From an uncultured Roseibium sp. (GTDB lineage Bacteria > Pseudomonadota > Alphaproteobacteria > Rhizobiales > Stappiaceae): a stretch of 64,000 nt of DNA. The notes below the pieces were generated by a model. It was given only the letters and a program-made list of their open reading frames with translations. It was not told where the DNA came from and did no database searches. Made by a program: the position numbers and the translations under genes. The first letter of the stretch is position 1. Each line of letters opens with the position of its first letter. This document shows, piece by piece, positions 24,324-33,411 of this stretch. Location of the stretch: contig NZ_CANLVF010000003.1 in the NCBI RefSeq assembly GCF_947494555.1, positions 843,688-907,687 of the forward strand. Reading direction: 5' to 3'.

Positions 24324-26834
24324 ATGTCCTCGAAACAGAAACTATCCTTGTCCGTTCAGGGGATGTCCTGTGCGTCCTGCGTCGGACGCGTGGAGCGCGG
24401 TCTTTCCGAGATTGAAGGGATCACGGACGTCACAGTGAACCTCGCGACTGAAACCGCACATCTGACCGCGGACACCGCTGAGCAGGCTTTGGACGCGATA
24501 ACCAAACTCGGAAAGATGGGATATCCGGCACGAACGGAAACTCTGGTTCTCAACATAGGGTCGATGTCGTGCGCTTCCTGCGTGGGCCGCGTGGAGAATG
24601 CTCTGAAGAACGTGCCGGGCGTTGTCGAGGTGAGTGTCAATCTGGCTTCAGAAACCGCGAGCATCACCTATGCCGAGGGTGCTTCGACGCCTCAGGCGCT
24701 AATGGAAGCCTCGGGCGCTGCCGGATATCCGGCGTCACTTGCTGAAGCAGGAGCAACGCGTGTCCGCACTGAAAGGAAGCAAGAGGAAGCGCAGGATCTC
24801 TTTCACAAGATGACCGTGGCGGCGGTTTTCGCGTTTCCTGTCTTCATTGTCGAAATGGGCAGCCACGTCATTCCGGGCATGCACCATTGGATCATCGCGA
24901 CGATTGGGCAGCAAACGAGTTGGGTGCTGCAATTCCTCTTAACCACCATCGTCTTGGCTGGCCCGGGACGAGGTTTTTACTTGAAGGGGTTCCCGGCGCT
25001 GCTCAGGGGCGCTCCGGATATGAACAGCCTGGTCGCAGTCGGTACCGGCGCGGCATACCTGTATTCCGTCGTTGCAACGTTCCTTCCATCATTGATCCCG
25101 GATGCAGTCAGGGCTGTCTACTTTGAAGCGGCAGCCGTCATCGTGGTCTTGATCCTGCTTGGGCGGTTCCTGGAAGCCCGGGCCAAGGGGAGAACCGGTG
25201 CCGCGATTCAAAAACTGCTTGGTCTTCAAGCGAAGACGGCGAGAGTACTGCGGGATGGTGAGCAGATTGAGGTTCCCATCGACGCCCTGGCGATAGGTGA
25301 CACGATCGTCGTGCGCCCAGGGGAACGTATCGCAGTTGATGGCGATGTGATTGAGGGGTCATCGCATGTCGACGAGAGCATGATTTCCGGCGAGCCTGTT
25401 CCAGTTGAAAAGGCAGTTGGTGCTCAAGTCACTGGAGGCACGGTCAATGGATCGGGCGGCCTGCAATACACGGCGACGAGGGTTGGGGCAGACACGACGC
25501 TATCGCAAATCATCCGTATGGTGGAGGAAGCTCAGGGTGCAAAACTCCCGATCCAGGGACTGGTCGACAAGATTACCCTTTGGTTTGTTCCGGCTGTGAT
25601 GATCGTTGCCGCTCTCACCGTTGTCGCATGGCTGATCTTTGGTCCGGAACCGGCGCTCACCTTTGCGCTTGTTGCGGGCGTTTCGGTTCTGATCATTGCC
25701 TGTCCGTGCGCCATGGGACTGGCCACACCCACGTCAATCATGGTCGGAACGGGCAGGGCAGCTGAAATGGGTGTCTTGTTCCGGAAAGGCGATGCCCTTC
25801 AACAACTGGCGGAAGTCGGTGTTGTTGCGCTCGACAAAACCGGAACAGTCACCGAAGGCCGGCCGGAACTGACCGATATGGTACTGGCGGACGATTTTGA
25901 CTGCCAGGATGTGCTGGAAATGGTTGCTGCCGTTGAGAGCCGGTCGGAACACCCTGTCGCAGAGGCGATCGTTCGCGCGGCGTCCGTTGAAAACAAGAGA
26001 CGTCTGGATGCTGAAGACTTTGTGTCGATCACCGGACACGGTGTAAGCGCTCTGGTTTCCGGGAAGAAAGTTCTGGTTGGTGCCGATCGTCTCATGCTCA
26101 AGGAAAACGTCGCGATTGGTCATCTGCGGGATCGGGAAGAGGATCTTGCGAGACGCGGCCGGACAGCACTCTTTGCGGCAATTGACGGCCAGGTTGCGGC
26201 TGTGATCGGGGTCTCCGATCCGGTCAAACCGTCGAGCCGGGATGCCATCGCTGCCCTTCATGCACAGGGGCTCAAGGTGGCAATGATTACCGGTGACAAA
26301 CGGGAAACAGCCGAAGCGATCGCAGTGGAAACAGGCATCGACACCATTGTCGCCGGCGTACTGCCGGATGGCAAAGTCGCCGCTTTGAACGACCTTCGCG
26401 GCGGTGGAAACAAAATCGCCTTTGTAGGTGACGGTATCAACGATGCACCCGCTTTGGCCCACGCGGATGTCGGGATCGCAATTGGAACTGGAACCGACGT
26501 CGCGATTGAATCTGCGGATGTGGTCTTGATGTCGGGCGATTTGCGCGGCGTGGTCAATGCCCATGAGGTGTCAAAACGCACCATGCGCAACATCAAGGAA
26601 AACCTCTTTTGGGCCTTCGCATACAACACTGCCCTCATTCCGGTGGCCGCAGGTGTGCTTTACCCCGCTCTCGGGGTCCTTCTTTCTCCGGTTCTGGCAG
26701 CGGGCGCGATGGCACTTTCCTCCGTTTTTGTGCTCACCAATGCACTACGGTTGCGGGGCATCAAGCCATCCATGGATGAGAGTCGCGAGCGACATGAGCC
26801 GGCGCGGGAACACATCCCGGTAGCGGCGGAATAA
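24324..26834 (+). CDS. copA: Cu(I)-exporting P1B-type ATPase
   Basis: An 836-aa inner-membrane copper exporter. It has two N-terminal HMA domains, each with GMSCASC or SMSCASC (Cys16/Cys19 and Cys83/Cys86), and eight TM segments. Other motifs are the actuator SGEP (355-358), the channel motif CPC (460-462, in [11 protein letters not shown]) and the phosphorylation site DKTGTVTEG (Asp504). The ATP-binding domain ends in [20 protein letters not shown]. Copper specificity follows from CPC with the typical helix 7/8 residues. ATG 24324 is one of two possible starts (TTG 24312). It begins a long forward operon. Confidence 0.95.
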   Translation: MSSKQKLSLSVQGMSCASCVGRVERGLSEIEGITDVTVNLATETAHLTADTAEQALDAITKLGKMGYPARTETLVLNIGSMSCASCVGRVENALKNVPGVVEVSVNLASETASITYAEGASTPQALMEASGAAGYPASLAEAGATRVRTERKQEEAQDLFHKMTVAAVFAFPVFIVEMGSHVIPGMHHWIIATIGQQTSWVLQFLLTTIVLAGPGRGFYLKGFPALLRGAPDMNSLVAVGTGAAYLYSVVATFLPSLIPDAVRAVYFEAAAVIVVLILLGRFLEARAKGRTGAAIQKLLGLQAKTARVLRDGEQIEVPIDALAIGDTIVVRPGERIAVDGDVIEGSSHVDESMISGEPVPVEKAVGAQVTGGTVNGSGGLQYTATRVGADTTLSQIIRMVEEAQGAKLPIQGLVDKITLWFVPAVMIVAALTVVAWLIFGPEPALTFALVAGVSVLIIACPCAMGLATPTSIMVGTGRAAEMGVLFRKGDALQQLAEVGVVALDKTGTVTEGRPELTDMVLADDFDCQDVLEMVAAVESRSEHPVAEAIVRAASVENKRRLDAEDFVSITGHGVSALVSGKKVLVGADRLMLKENVAIGHLRDREEDLARRGRTALFAAIDGQVAAVIGVSDPVKPSSRDAIAALHAQGLKVAMITGDKRETAEAIAVETGIDTIVAGVLPDGKVAALNDLRGGGNKIAFVGDGINDAPALAHADVGIAIGTGTDVAIESADVVLMSGDLRGVVNAHEVSKRTMRNIKENLFWAFAYNTALIPVAAGVLYPALGVLLSPVLAAGAMALSSVFVLTNALRLRGIKPSMDESRERHEPAREHIPVAAE

Positions 26835-26845
26835 GGAAGATGGTG

Positions 26846-27238
26846 ATGAACATAGGAGATGTTTCCCGCAAATCCGGTCTCCCAGCAAAAACGATCCGAT
26901 ACTATGAGGACATCGGCCTCGTCACACCACCACGCAGCGAAAACGGCTACAGAGCATTTCGTGAAACAGAGCTGCACAAGCTTGCGTTCCTTGGAAGAGC
27001 TCGTGAGCTCGGTTTTACGATCGAAGATTGCCGGACCCTCCTGGCTCTTTACGAAGACGACGGCCGGGAGAGCTCTCAAGTGAAACGGGTGGCGCAAGAC
27101 CATCTGCACAAGATCGATGAAAAAATCGGGCAATTGCAATCCATGCGCGGGACCCTTGCGCATCTGATCGACGAATGTGCGGGGGACCATCGCCCGGATT
27201 GTCCAATCCTAGAAGATCTCGCAGGAGAACAGAGCTGA
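26846..27238 (+). CDS. cueR: CueR-type MerR family regulator
   Basis: A 130-aa MerR-family activator starting MNIGDVSRKSGLPAKTIRYYEDIGL, with the usual wHTH and dimerisation helix. The Cu(I)-binding loop has Cys111 and Cys119 (CAGDHRPDC), matching the CueR pattern of two cysteines seven residues apart. ATG 26846 is preferred over 26840 because GGAAG lies at the right distance. It follows copA by 11 bp and overlaps the next gene, so copper sensing is built into the operon it controls, through the dyads at 24197 and 24259. Confidence 0.93.
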   Translation: MNIGDVSRKSGLPAKTIRYYEDIGLVTPPRSENGYRAFRETELHKLAFLGRARELGFTIEDCRTLLALYEDDGRESSQVKRVAQDHLHKIDEKIGQLQSMRGTLAHLIDECAGDHRPDCPILEDLAGEQS

Positions 27239-27657
27239 TGCCACGGAAGCTCTTGCTTTTGATGTGCGTGGTGCTGATTGCGGCCGGAGGATACTTTCTG
27301 TTTGAACGATCATCTGATGAGCCGTCGGTGGAACAAGGTCAGGCGATGGTCGAAGTCGTCATCCCGCCGCTGGATGCGACAACGAAACTCGGCGAGCGGC
27401 TGTTCAACGAAAGCTGTGCAAGTTGCCATGGCGCGAATGCGGCGGGCCAACAGGGCATCGCTCCACCACTTGTGCACAAGATCTACGAACCGGGTCATCA
27501 CGCTGACGGTGCGTTTTTTCTTGCCGTCAAGCAGGGTGTTCGGGCACATCATTGGCCATTTGGCGACATGCCACCTGTTGAGGGCTTGACCCAACGGGAT
27601 GTTGAGCGGATTGTTGCATATATTCGGCTCCTTCAAAGAGCCAACGGCATTCAGTAA
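27238..27657 (+). CDS. c-type cytochrome, membrane-anchored
   Basis: A 139-aa single-haem protein. An N-terminal hydrophobic anchor (residues 4-23) is followed by a class I cytochrome c fold with the haem motif CASCH (Cys60-His64) and an axial-ligand region near GDMPPVEGL. The start overlaps the cueR stop. Small cytochromes of this kind often accompany multicopper oxidase genes in copper islands, possibly passing electrons from Cu(I) oxidation to the respiratory chain. This role is inferred. Confidence 0.87.
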   Translation: MPRKLLLLMCVVLIAAGGYFLFERSSDEPSVEQGQAMVEVVIPPLDATTKLGERLFNESCASCHGANAAGQQGIAPPLVHKIYEPGHHADGAFFLAVKQGVRAHHWPFGDMPPVEGLTQRDVERIVAYIRLLQRANGIQ

Positions 27658-27664
27658 AGGTCCA

Positions 27665-28006
27665 ATGAAACGCTTTCTGCCAATATTCTTGACCAGGTTT
27701 TTGATGTCAGTTGCCGTGCTGATGCTTGTCGTCGGCGGGGCTACGTTCAATCACCCAGTGGCAGGCCATGATCACTCTGGTCATGAACATGCGGATACGC
27801 TCGATCATCATCATGGCACCGGCCAAAGTGATATCGAATACACAGACACGCAGACAGTTCATTGTGGTGCCAACCTTCTTACTTTGACCTGCGAATTTGA
27901 ACCGATTGCTCCAACCGGTTCCGGTGACCTTGAGCCCGTTGAAGCGGCCTTTGTTATGTCGAAATCGAGTACCGTCGAGCCTCCACCCCCACGCCTCTTC
28001 TCCTAG
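27665..28006 (+). CDS. small exported His-rich protein
   Basis: A 113-aa protein with an N-terminal signal/anchor (residues 5-27) and a histidine cluster, HDHSGHEHADTLDHHHGTG. A short motif follows with two cysteines (HCGANLLTLTC). Two other small proteins in the window (31005 and 46084) share the design: a leader, a His- or Met-rich segment and a pair of cysteine sites spaced by four to six residues. I do not recognise a named family. Metal binding in the periplasm is the natural guess. Confidence 0.7.
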   Translation: MKRFLPIFLTRFLMSVAVLMLVVGGATFNHPVAGHDHSGHEHADTLDHHHGTGQSDIEYTDTQTVHCGANLLTLTCEFEPIAPTGSGDLEPVEAAFVMSKSSTVEPPPPRLFS

Positions 28007-28066
28007 TCCCAGTTCAAAAGCGGTGGCCCAGGTCACCAATAGTCTGGAAACAGGAAAGAGAAACCA

Positions 28067-28651
28067 ATGAAACTGTCCGTAATTTTAGTTTCGGGCGCGC
28101 TTGTCGTGACAGGCGCTGCCGCCGCCGTGGCACATGGCGGTGCCACTGGAATCGTGAAAGAACGCATGGACTCCATGGGTGCCATGGGCAAGGTGATCAA
28201 GTCGCTGTCTGCAATGATGCGCGGTGAAACCGAATATGACGTGGACGTCGTTCGCAAGGGGGCGGAAATCCTTCAGAGCCATTCCGGCGAAGCGCTGACA
28301 AAGCAATTCCCGGAAGGCAGCATTGAAGGTCCTTCGGAAGCCAAGCCCGAGATCTGGTCCAACTGGGAAGAGTTTTCTGGAATTTCCGGACAACTGGAAT
28401 TGTTCGCAACCGCTCTGGGCGAAGCCGCTGGCAACGGACTTTCTACACCGGGAGCGGGCGGCGGCATGATGGGCCAGGGCAACATGATGGGCGGTCAGAG
28501 CGGCATGATGGGTCAGGGCACCATGATGGGCGATCCATCCCACATGCAGAATCCCGAGATGCTCGCCCAAATACCGGTGCAGGGGCTCTTTGCCATGACA
28601 GCTCAGACCTGCTCGGCCTGTCATACAAAGTTCCGCATCGAGAAGAAGTAA
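28067..28651 (+). CDS. cytochrome c'/c556-type protein with Met-rich insert
   Basis: A 194-aa exported protein (signal 1-22) of the four-helix cytochrome c' class, with its haem motif near the C-terminus, CSACH (182-186). Before the last helix lies an unusual insert at about 129-165, Gly/Met-rich with repeated MMGQ and MMG units (about ten methionines in 30 residues). Methionine-rich loops of this sort bind Cu(I) in CueO and related proteins. The insert is not part of the normal fold, so this looks like a cytochrome adapted to copper. Confidence 0.85.
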   Translation: MKLSVILVSGALVVTGAAAAVAHGGATGIVKERMDSMGAMGKVIKSLSAMMRGETEYDVDVVRKGAEILQSHSGEALTKQFPEGSIEGPSEAKPEIWSNWEEFSGISGQLELFATALGEAAGNGLSTPGAGGGMMGQGNMMGGQSGMMGQGTMMGDPSHMQNPEMLAQIPVQGLFAMTAQTCSACHTKFRIEKK

Positions 28652-28654
28652 CCC

Positions 28655-29545
28655 GTGCGGATCTGGCTTGTTGGCGCGTTCTCCGCTCTTGCGATGGCAG
28701 GAGCGGGGTTCGTCGGGCTGTATCTCTGGCCAATCGGGAAACCGGTCGAACTCGCGGCTGCGAAAGGTGACCCGCAGCGCGGTGCATATCTCGCCCGCAT
28801 GTCCGGGTGCATTGCCTGTCACACGGATTTTGAAGGCGGTGGCAAACCGCTTGCCGGAGGGCTGAAACTTCCGACCGACTTTGGCACTTTCTATTCACCG
28901 AACCTGACCACCGACAAGGAGAACGGCATAGGCGCCTGGACTATGGAAGACTTTGCCAAAGCGGTGCGCCAAGGTGTCTCACCGGATGGAGACCCCTATT
29001 ATCCATCTTTTCCATACCCGTTTTATGCCAAGTTGTCCGATCAGGACGTCGCAGATCTATGGGCGGCATTTCAGACTGTTCCTCCGGTAGCTGAAACCTC
29101 CAAGGCGCATGTGATGGTCCCACCATTCAACATCCGGTCCGGCCTGAAGATCTGGCGTGGTGCATTTCTTGATCCCAAGCCGTTTCGACCGGAGCCTGAC
29201 AGGAGCGAGGCGTGGAACCGGGGCAAGTACATCGTTGAGGGTCCTGCCCATTGTGGTGCGTGTCACACGCCTCGAAATCTCCTTGGAGCGAGACAGGCAG
29301 ATCTGTTTCTGGAAGGTGCAGACAAATTACCCGATGGCGGCAAATCGCCACCCATCACCAGCGCTGCTTTAAAGGAGGGTGGCTGGACGATAAGCTCCTT
29401 GTCCTATGCATTGCAGACCGGGGTAATGCCTGACGGCGATGTATTCGGGGGCTCGATGGGAGAGGTTGTGAGGGACGGCACGGCGTTTTTGTCTGAGGAA
29501 GACAGAAAAGCAATCGCGACCTACCTGCTGGAGAGAGACGAATAA
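28655..29545 (+). CDS. diheme c-type cytochrome
   Basis: A 296-aa membrane-anchored or exported protein (hydrophobic segment 4-25) with two cytochrome c domains. The haem motifs are CIACH (52-56) and CGACH (200-204). The plan resembles the cytochrome subunits of PQQ-alcohol or sugar dehydrogenases, with only two of their three domains. The GTG start at 28655 follows the previous stop by 3 bp. Placed between a cytochrome c' and a multicopper oxidase, it probably takes part in electron transfer from that oxidase. Confidence 0.85.
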   Translation: MRIWLVGAFSALAMAGAGFVGLYLWPIGKPVELAAAKGDPQRGAYLARMSGCIACHTDFEGGGKPLAGGLKLPTDFGTFYSPNLTTDKENGIGAWTMEDFAKAVRQGVSPDGDPYYPSFPYPFYAKLSDQDVADLWAAFQTVPPVAETSKAHVMVPPFNIRSGLKIWRGAFLDPKPFRPEPDRSEAWNRGKYIVEGPAHCGACHTPRNLLGARQADLFLEGADKLPDGGKSPPITSAALKEGGWTISSLSYALQTGVMPDGDVFGGSMGEVVRDGTAFLSEEDRKAIATYLLERDE

Positions 29546-29549
29546 GACC

Positions 29550-30944
29550 ATGATCAGTAGACGAAGTTTTTTGGCAACCACGGCCGCCGCGACGACGGCC
29601 ATTGCCGGGCACCCTTTGTTCAGCGTTGCGCATGCGGATGATGGTTTCCTCGAGATCACCGCTGGTCCGACTTTGAAGAAGCTCTATCATGAGGACGCGA
29701 AAGCCTCCGATCTTTGGCTCTATAACGGCAAAACCCCGGGTCCGGAAATCAGGGTGACGGTCGGTGAACGCGTGAAGGTGCGCCTCACGAACAATCTTGA
29801 AGAGCCGACGTCCATCCACTGGCACGGCATCCGGATCGCCAATGCAATGGACGGTGTTTCTGGTCTCACTCAGGAACCTGTTCAACCGGGCGAGACGTTT
29901 GAATATGACTTTGTGGTTCCCGACGCAGGGACATATTGGTATCACGCACACAACAAGAGCTGGAATCAGGTTGCGCGCGGGCTTTATGGTCCCCTCATCG
30001 TCGACGAAGCGACTCCGGCCTTCGATCCGGAACATGATCTGACATTAGTAATCGATGACTGGCGTCTTCAAAAGGACGGCAGTCTTAATGTCGCGAGTCT
30101 TGGTCATTTGATGGACTGGAGCCATGGTGGCCGGTTCGGAAACTATCTCACGGTCAACGGCAGAAGCCGTCCGAATTTCGAATTGAAGGAAGGGCAAGCC
30201 TATCGGCTCCGACTGATTAACGCTGCCAACGCAAGGATCTTTTCGATCGCCCCGGAAAGTTTTGGTGCGTTGGTTTTGGCCTATGATGGTCAACCACTTC
30301 CGAAACCTGAAAAACCTGCTTACTCGCCCCTGCTGCTCTCACCGGCGCAGCGAATGGATCTGTTGGTGACACCGGAAAGGGATTTCGCGTTTGAAGAGCT
30401 ATCGGGCGACACTCCCTATCCTTTTGCGTTCTTTAAGGTTCAAGGCCGTCAGGACACCAAGAAAGCGTTCCTCCCATTGGTACCGAATCCAATCCCGGAG
30501 CCTGACCTCACCAACGCGAAGACATACACAATCGACATGACCGGCGGCGCCATGGGGCGCATGGTCGAGACGGTCTACAATGGCAAGGTCCTGACGGGTG
30601 AAGACTTTCCGAGAACCGGACAGCTCTGGGCATTCAATGGTGTCGCAAATCTCGCGGAAGATCCATTTTTCAAGATAAAGCGCGGCGAGAGCGTCATTCT
30701 TGAAGTGCTCAACGACACCTCATTTCTGCACGCGATGCATATCCATGGCCATCACTTCAGGGTCATCGAACGGGAAGGCGCGACGATCGATGACGGTCAA
30801 CCCTGGCGGGATACATTTGCAATTGGCCCAAGTCAAAGCGCCAGGATTGCTTTTGTGGCAGATAATCCGGGCAAGTGGCTGTTTCACTGCCATATGCTGG
30901 AACATGCGGCAGCAGGCATGAACACCTGGTTTGAAGTCATTTAA
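29550..30944 (+). CDS. multicopper oxidase (Cu(I) oxidase-like), Tat-exported
   Basis: A 464-aa three-cupredoxin oxidase. The Tat signal is MISRRSFLATTAAAT. The trinuclear-site pairs appear as HWHG (His90/His92) and WYHAH (His132/His134), then HAMHIHGHHF, and the type-1 site ends HCHMLEHAAAGM near the C-terminus. Members of this group (CueO/CopA-type) oxidise Cu(I) to the less toxic Cu(II) in the periplasm. The Met-rich insert of CueO is missing; Met-rich segments occur in the neighbouring cytochrome. It follows the diheme cytochrome by 4 bp in the same operon. Confidence 0.92.
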   Translation: MISRRSFLATTAAATTAIAGHPLFSVAHADDGFLEITAGPTLKKLYHEDAKASDLWLYNGKTPGPEIRVTVGERVKVRLTNNLEEPTSIHWHGIRIANAMDGVSGLTQEPVQPGETFEYDFVVPDAGTYWYHAHNKSWNQVARGLYGPLIVDEATPAFDPEHDLTLVIDDWRLQKDGSLNVASLGHLMDWSHGGRFGNYLTVNGRSRPNFELKEGQAYRLRLINAANARIFSIAPESFGALVLAYDGQPLPKPEKPAYSPLLLSPAQRMDLLVTPERDFAFEELSGDTPYPFAFFKVQGRQDTKKAFLPLVPNPIPEPDLTNAKTYTIDMTGGAMGRMVETVYNGKVLTGEDFPRTGQLWAFNGVANLAEDPFFKIKRGESVILEVLNDTSFLHAMHIHGHHFRVIEREGATIDDGQPWRDTFAIGPSQSARIAFVADNPGKWLFHCHMLEHAAAGMNTWFEVI

Positions 30945-31004
30945 TCACTCGTCTGTGTTCGGCGTGTAATGGTGTTCGCGGCGAATTTGGAGTATTGACG
31001 CGGT

Positions 31005-31358
31005 ATGCGCAGTGTTTTGATCGCATTGTTGATCATAATATTCTCAGGGGTTCATACGGCCGCTGCATTCGGCGCTGCGCACATGGAACCGGGCGTCATC
31101 GCGCATTCGGCTGCGACCGATCATGATCAGACAAAAGCCGCTGACAAAAGCCACTCACACCATATGAAATGCTGTGAAAAGGCCAACAACACGGATACCG
31201 ATCTAAAACTTTCGGGCTGCGGCGCAGACTGTGTGTCTTTCGTTGCAAGCAGCATGGACGTGCTGTTCACTTCATCGGTCTCACCGGAAAACAGTCGCGT
31301 TCTTTTGTTGCTCGCCGTTCTCTCCCTGCCTCAGGACCATCCTCCCAAACGGGTTTGA
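31005..31358 (+). CDS. small exported His/Cys-rich protein
   Basis: A 117-aa protein with a signal peptide (1-24), a histidine-rich middle (DKSHSHHMKCCEK), a second cysteine pair (GCGADCVSF) and a hydrophobic C-terminal segment. It is built like the products of 27665-28006 and 46084-46458. No named family is recognised. Its place in the copper operon points to periplasmic or membrane-linked copper binding. Confidence 0.7.
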   Translation: MRSVLIALLIIIFSGVHTAAAFGAAHMEPGVIAHSAATDHDQTKAADKSHSHHMKCCEKANNTDTDLKLSGCGADCVSFVASSMDVLFTSSVSPENSRVLLLLAVLSLPQDHPPKRV

Positions 31359-31488
31359 TGCTTCGAGCCGGAGTGCGTTTTTCGCACTTCGGAAAGGTCA
31401 ATGGTTTGGAAGGACGAATGGTGAATTCCCGAAATTTGCTGAAGTTGTAGGTCGGCACCATTCGCCTTGAGAAATAGGCAAATGCTCA

Positions 31489-31794
31489 ATGCGCATTCAG
31501 GAAAATGGAAGCCGGATTCCGGCGGCGGTGCCTCGTGTGAAGGCCAGGACCGCTGACGATAGTCCGGCGAAAAAGCGCGTCAGCGGACATACCCTCTTCA
31601 TGATGGCCTGTTGTGCCGCGATGGTTGCTGGAACCGCCATCATTTTTGCATCGGCCCCGGCAGGTCAATCACTGACAGAAACGCTGCTTCTAGCCGTGCC
31701 CGTTCTAGGGTGCCTCGGCATGCATGTCGTCATGCACCGGTTCATGGGCAGGTCGTGCCACGACGCGGAAAATAAGGATCAGAATAATGACTAA
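31489..31794 (+). CDS. DUF2933-like small membrane protein
   Basis: A 101-aa protein with two membrane segments (about 34-53 and 63-82) and a short polar end. The HTLFMMACCAAMVAG and LGCLGMHVVMHRFMG stretches recall DUF2933 proteins, which occur beside multicopper oxidases and DUF411 genes. The function is unknown. Its stop overlaps the start of the DUF411 gene by 8 bp. Confidence 0.7.
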   Translation: MRIQENGSRIPAAVPRVKARTADDSPAKKRVSGHTLFMMACCAAMVAGTAIIFASAPAGQSLTETLLLAVPVLGCLGMHVVMHRFMGRSCHDAENKDQNND

Positions 31795-32251
31795 GAAAGC
31801 TCTCGCTGCTGTTGCCCTCGCAGGGTTGATTTCACTCTCCGGAACGGCGCTGGCCGAGGAAGACAAAACCGTAACAGTGTTCAAGACGCCCTGGTGCGGA
31901 TGCTGTCAGGTGTGGACGGACGCCGTTGAAAAGGCCGGGTACCACGTCATCGTGAAAGACATGGAGGATCTGTCCGCGATCAAGAAGCAGGCGGGGGTTC
32001 CGGCTGAAATGGAAGGCTGCCATACCGCGGTCATCGGGGATGACCGCAAATATGTGATCGAAGGACATGTGCCCCTTGAGGCAATCGAAAAGATGATGTC
32101 GGAACGGCCGGACATCCGCGGAATTGCCGTCCCTGGCATGCCGCAGGGGTCTCTCGGCATGGGGTATGATCCGTCTGCCAGGTACACGGTCTATTCGTTG
32201 AGCGCCAAGCCGTCCGAAACGCCGCAACCTTACATGACCACAGGTGAATAG
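31787..32251 (+). CDS. DUF411 family metal-binding protein
   Basis: A 154-aa exported protein (signal 1-23). The mature start VFKTPWCGCCQVW (Cys37, Cys39, Cys40) and the later EGCHTAVI are the hallmark of DUF411, a thioredoxin-like fold found in copper and mercury regions. Its biochemical activity is not settled. ATG 31787 overlaps the DUF2933 stop. Confidence 0.88.
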   Translation: MTKKALAAVALAGLISLSGTALAEEDKTVTVFKTPWCGCCQVWTDAVEKAGYHVIVKDMEDLSAIKKQAGVPAEMEGCHTAVIGDDRKYVIEGHVPLEAIEKMMSERPDIRGIAVPGMPQGSLGMGYDPSARYTVYSLSAKPSETPQPYMTTGE

Positions 32252-32257
32252 GTCTCC

Positions 32258-32923
32258 ATGATGAACATCTCAAGGAGAACCTTCCTTGCAGGGTCGGCGA
32301 GCCTATCCGGGCTCGCCGTCAGCGGTTGCGTCTCTAGTACCTCCGATCCCGAGTTTTATATCCCGTCTCAGGACCCTGCGTATCTGTCCATGTACGGGGC
32401 CATGCCGGAGGAACGGTTTCCGCTTCCCGCAATCAATCTGAAAAAGGTGCCCGACCAGTACTATCGACAACAGGTGGATTACTCGACCAGTGAACGGGTC
32501 GGAACACTCGTTGTCGATACAAGCAACTATTATCTCTACCTCGTACAGGAGAACGGCAAGGCCATGCGCTATGGCGTGGGGCTGGGCCGGGCCGGGTTTG
32601 AATGGTCCGGCCGGGCCAGGATTGCCCGCAAATCCGCCTGGCCCAAGTGGACACCGCCTGACGAGATGATCGAGCGGGAACCGGAACTCGAAAAATGGAG
32701 CTGGCGGAACGGCGGGATGCCACCCGGTCTGGAGAACCCACTCGGGGCGAGGGCCCTTTACATCTTTCAGGGCAACCAGGACACGCTCTACCGGCTCCAT
32801 GGAACCGCAGAATACTGGACGATCGGGTCAGCGGTTTCCAGCGGCTGCGTGCGCCTGATGAACCAGGACATCATTGATCTTCATGGACGGGTTCCGGTTG
32901 GAACGCCGATTGTGGTGCTGTGA
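32258..32923 (+). CDS. L,D-transpeptidase (YkuD domain), lipoprotein-like
   Basis: A 221-aa protein starting with MMNISRRTFLAGSAS, a twin-arginine-like leader, and with a possible lipobox LAVSGC (Cys24). The C-terminal YkuD domain shows the catalytic signature YRLHGTAEYW, IGSAVSSGCVRL (His181, Cys197). These enzymes cross-link peptidoglycan or attach proteins to it. Copper has been reported to inhibit such enzymes in E. coli, so an extra copy in a copper operon could be a replacement. That link is an inference. The stop overlaps the next gene. Confidence 0.88.
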   Translation: MMNISRRTFLAGSASLSGLAVSGCVSSTSDPEFYIPSQDPAYLSMYGAMPEERFPLPAINLKKVPDQYYRQQVDYSTSERVGTLVVDTSNYYLYLVQENGKAMRYGVGLGRAGFEWSGRARIARKSAWPKWTPPDEMIEREPELEKWSWRNGGMPPGLENPLGARALYIFQGNQDTLYRLHGTAEYWTIGSAVSSGCVRLMNQDIIDLHGRVPVGTPIVVL

Positions 32924-33411
32924 TGGGCAAGGTGTTGAAACGCAGGAATCTGCTGGCAGGAGCCTTGATCCTGGGGGCAAGCGCCGCAGGTCTATATGTG
33001 CTCAGCGGCGGTGTCTCGGCGGGGACACAGCTGCGGCCGGATGATGCTGCTCTGACGCGTCTGGGAGGCGAGATTTACGTCCAGAGCTGCGCGTCCTGCC
33101 ACGGTGCCGCGCTGGAAGGTGAGGAAGACTGGCAATCCGCAAATGCCGACGGGACGCTCAAGGCACCGCCTCACGACGAAACCGGCCACACCTGGCACCA
33201 CGCCGACGAGTTGCTGTTCCGGATCACAAAATTCGGAACGGCAAAAGGAGCGGGGATCGAGGATTTCCAGTCCAACATGCCCGCTTTCGAAGACAGCTTG
33301 AGCGACCGGGAGATCATCGCTGTTCTCTCCTGGATCAAGGCCCAATGGCCAGACGAAATCAGAGAACGGCACGACATGATGAACGAACGGATGAGGAACT
33401 TGAACCAATGA
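32923..33411 (+). CDS. c-type cytochrome, membrane-anchored
   Basis: A 162-aa protein with an anchor (about 8-30) and one haem site CASCH (Cys56-His60). The long middle loop leads to the probable axial methionine in SNMPAFEDSL. GTG 32920 is an alternative start. The product resembles the cytochrome at 27238. The stop overlaps the ScsC-like gene, so the two are translationally coupled. Confidence 0.85.
   Translation: MGKVLKRRNLLAGALILGASAAGLYVLSGGVSAGTQLRPDDAALTRLGGEIYVQSCASCHGAALEGEEDWQSANADGTLKAPPHDETGHTWHHADELLFRITKFGTAKGAGIEDFQSNMPAFEDSLSDREIIAVLSWIKAQWPDEIRERHDMMNERMRNLNQ

Noticed and set aside
27310..27750. 146-codon reverse frame
   Set aside because: Antisense to the cytochrome c gene; no ribosome site.
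28085..28822. 245-codon reverse frame
   Set aside because: Antisense to the cytochrome c' and diheme cytochrome genes, whose haem motifs are clear.
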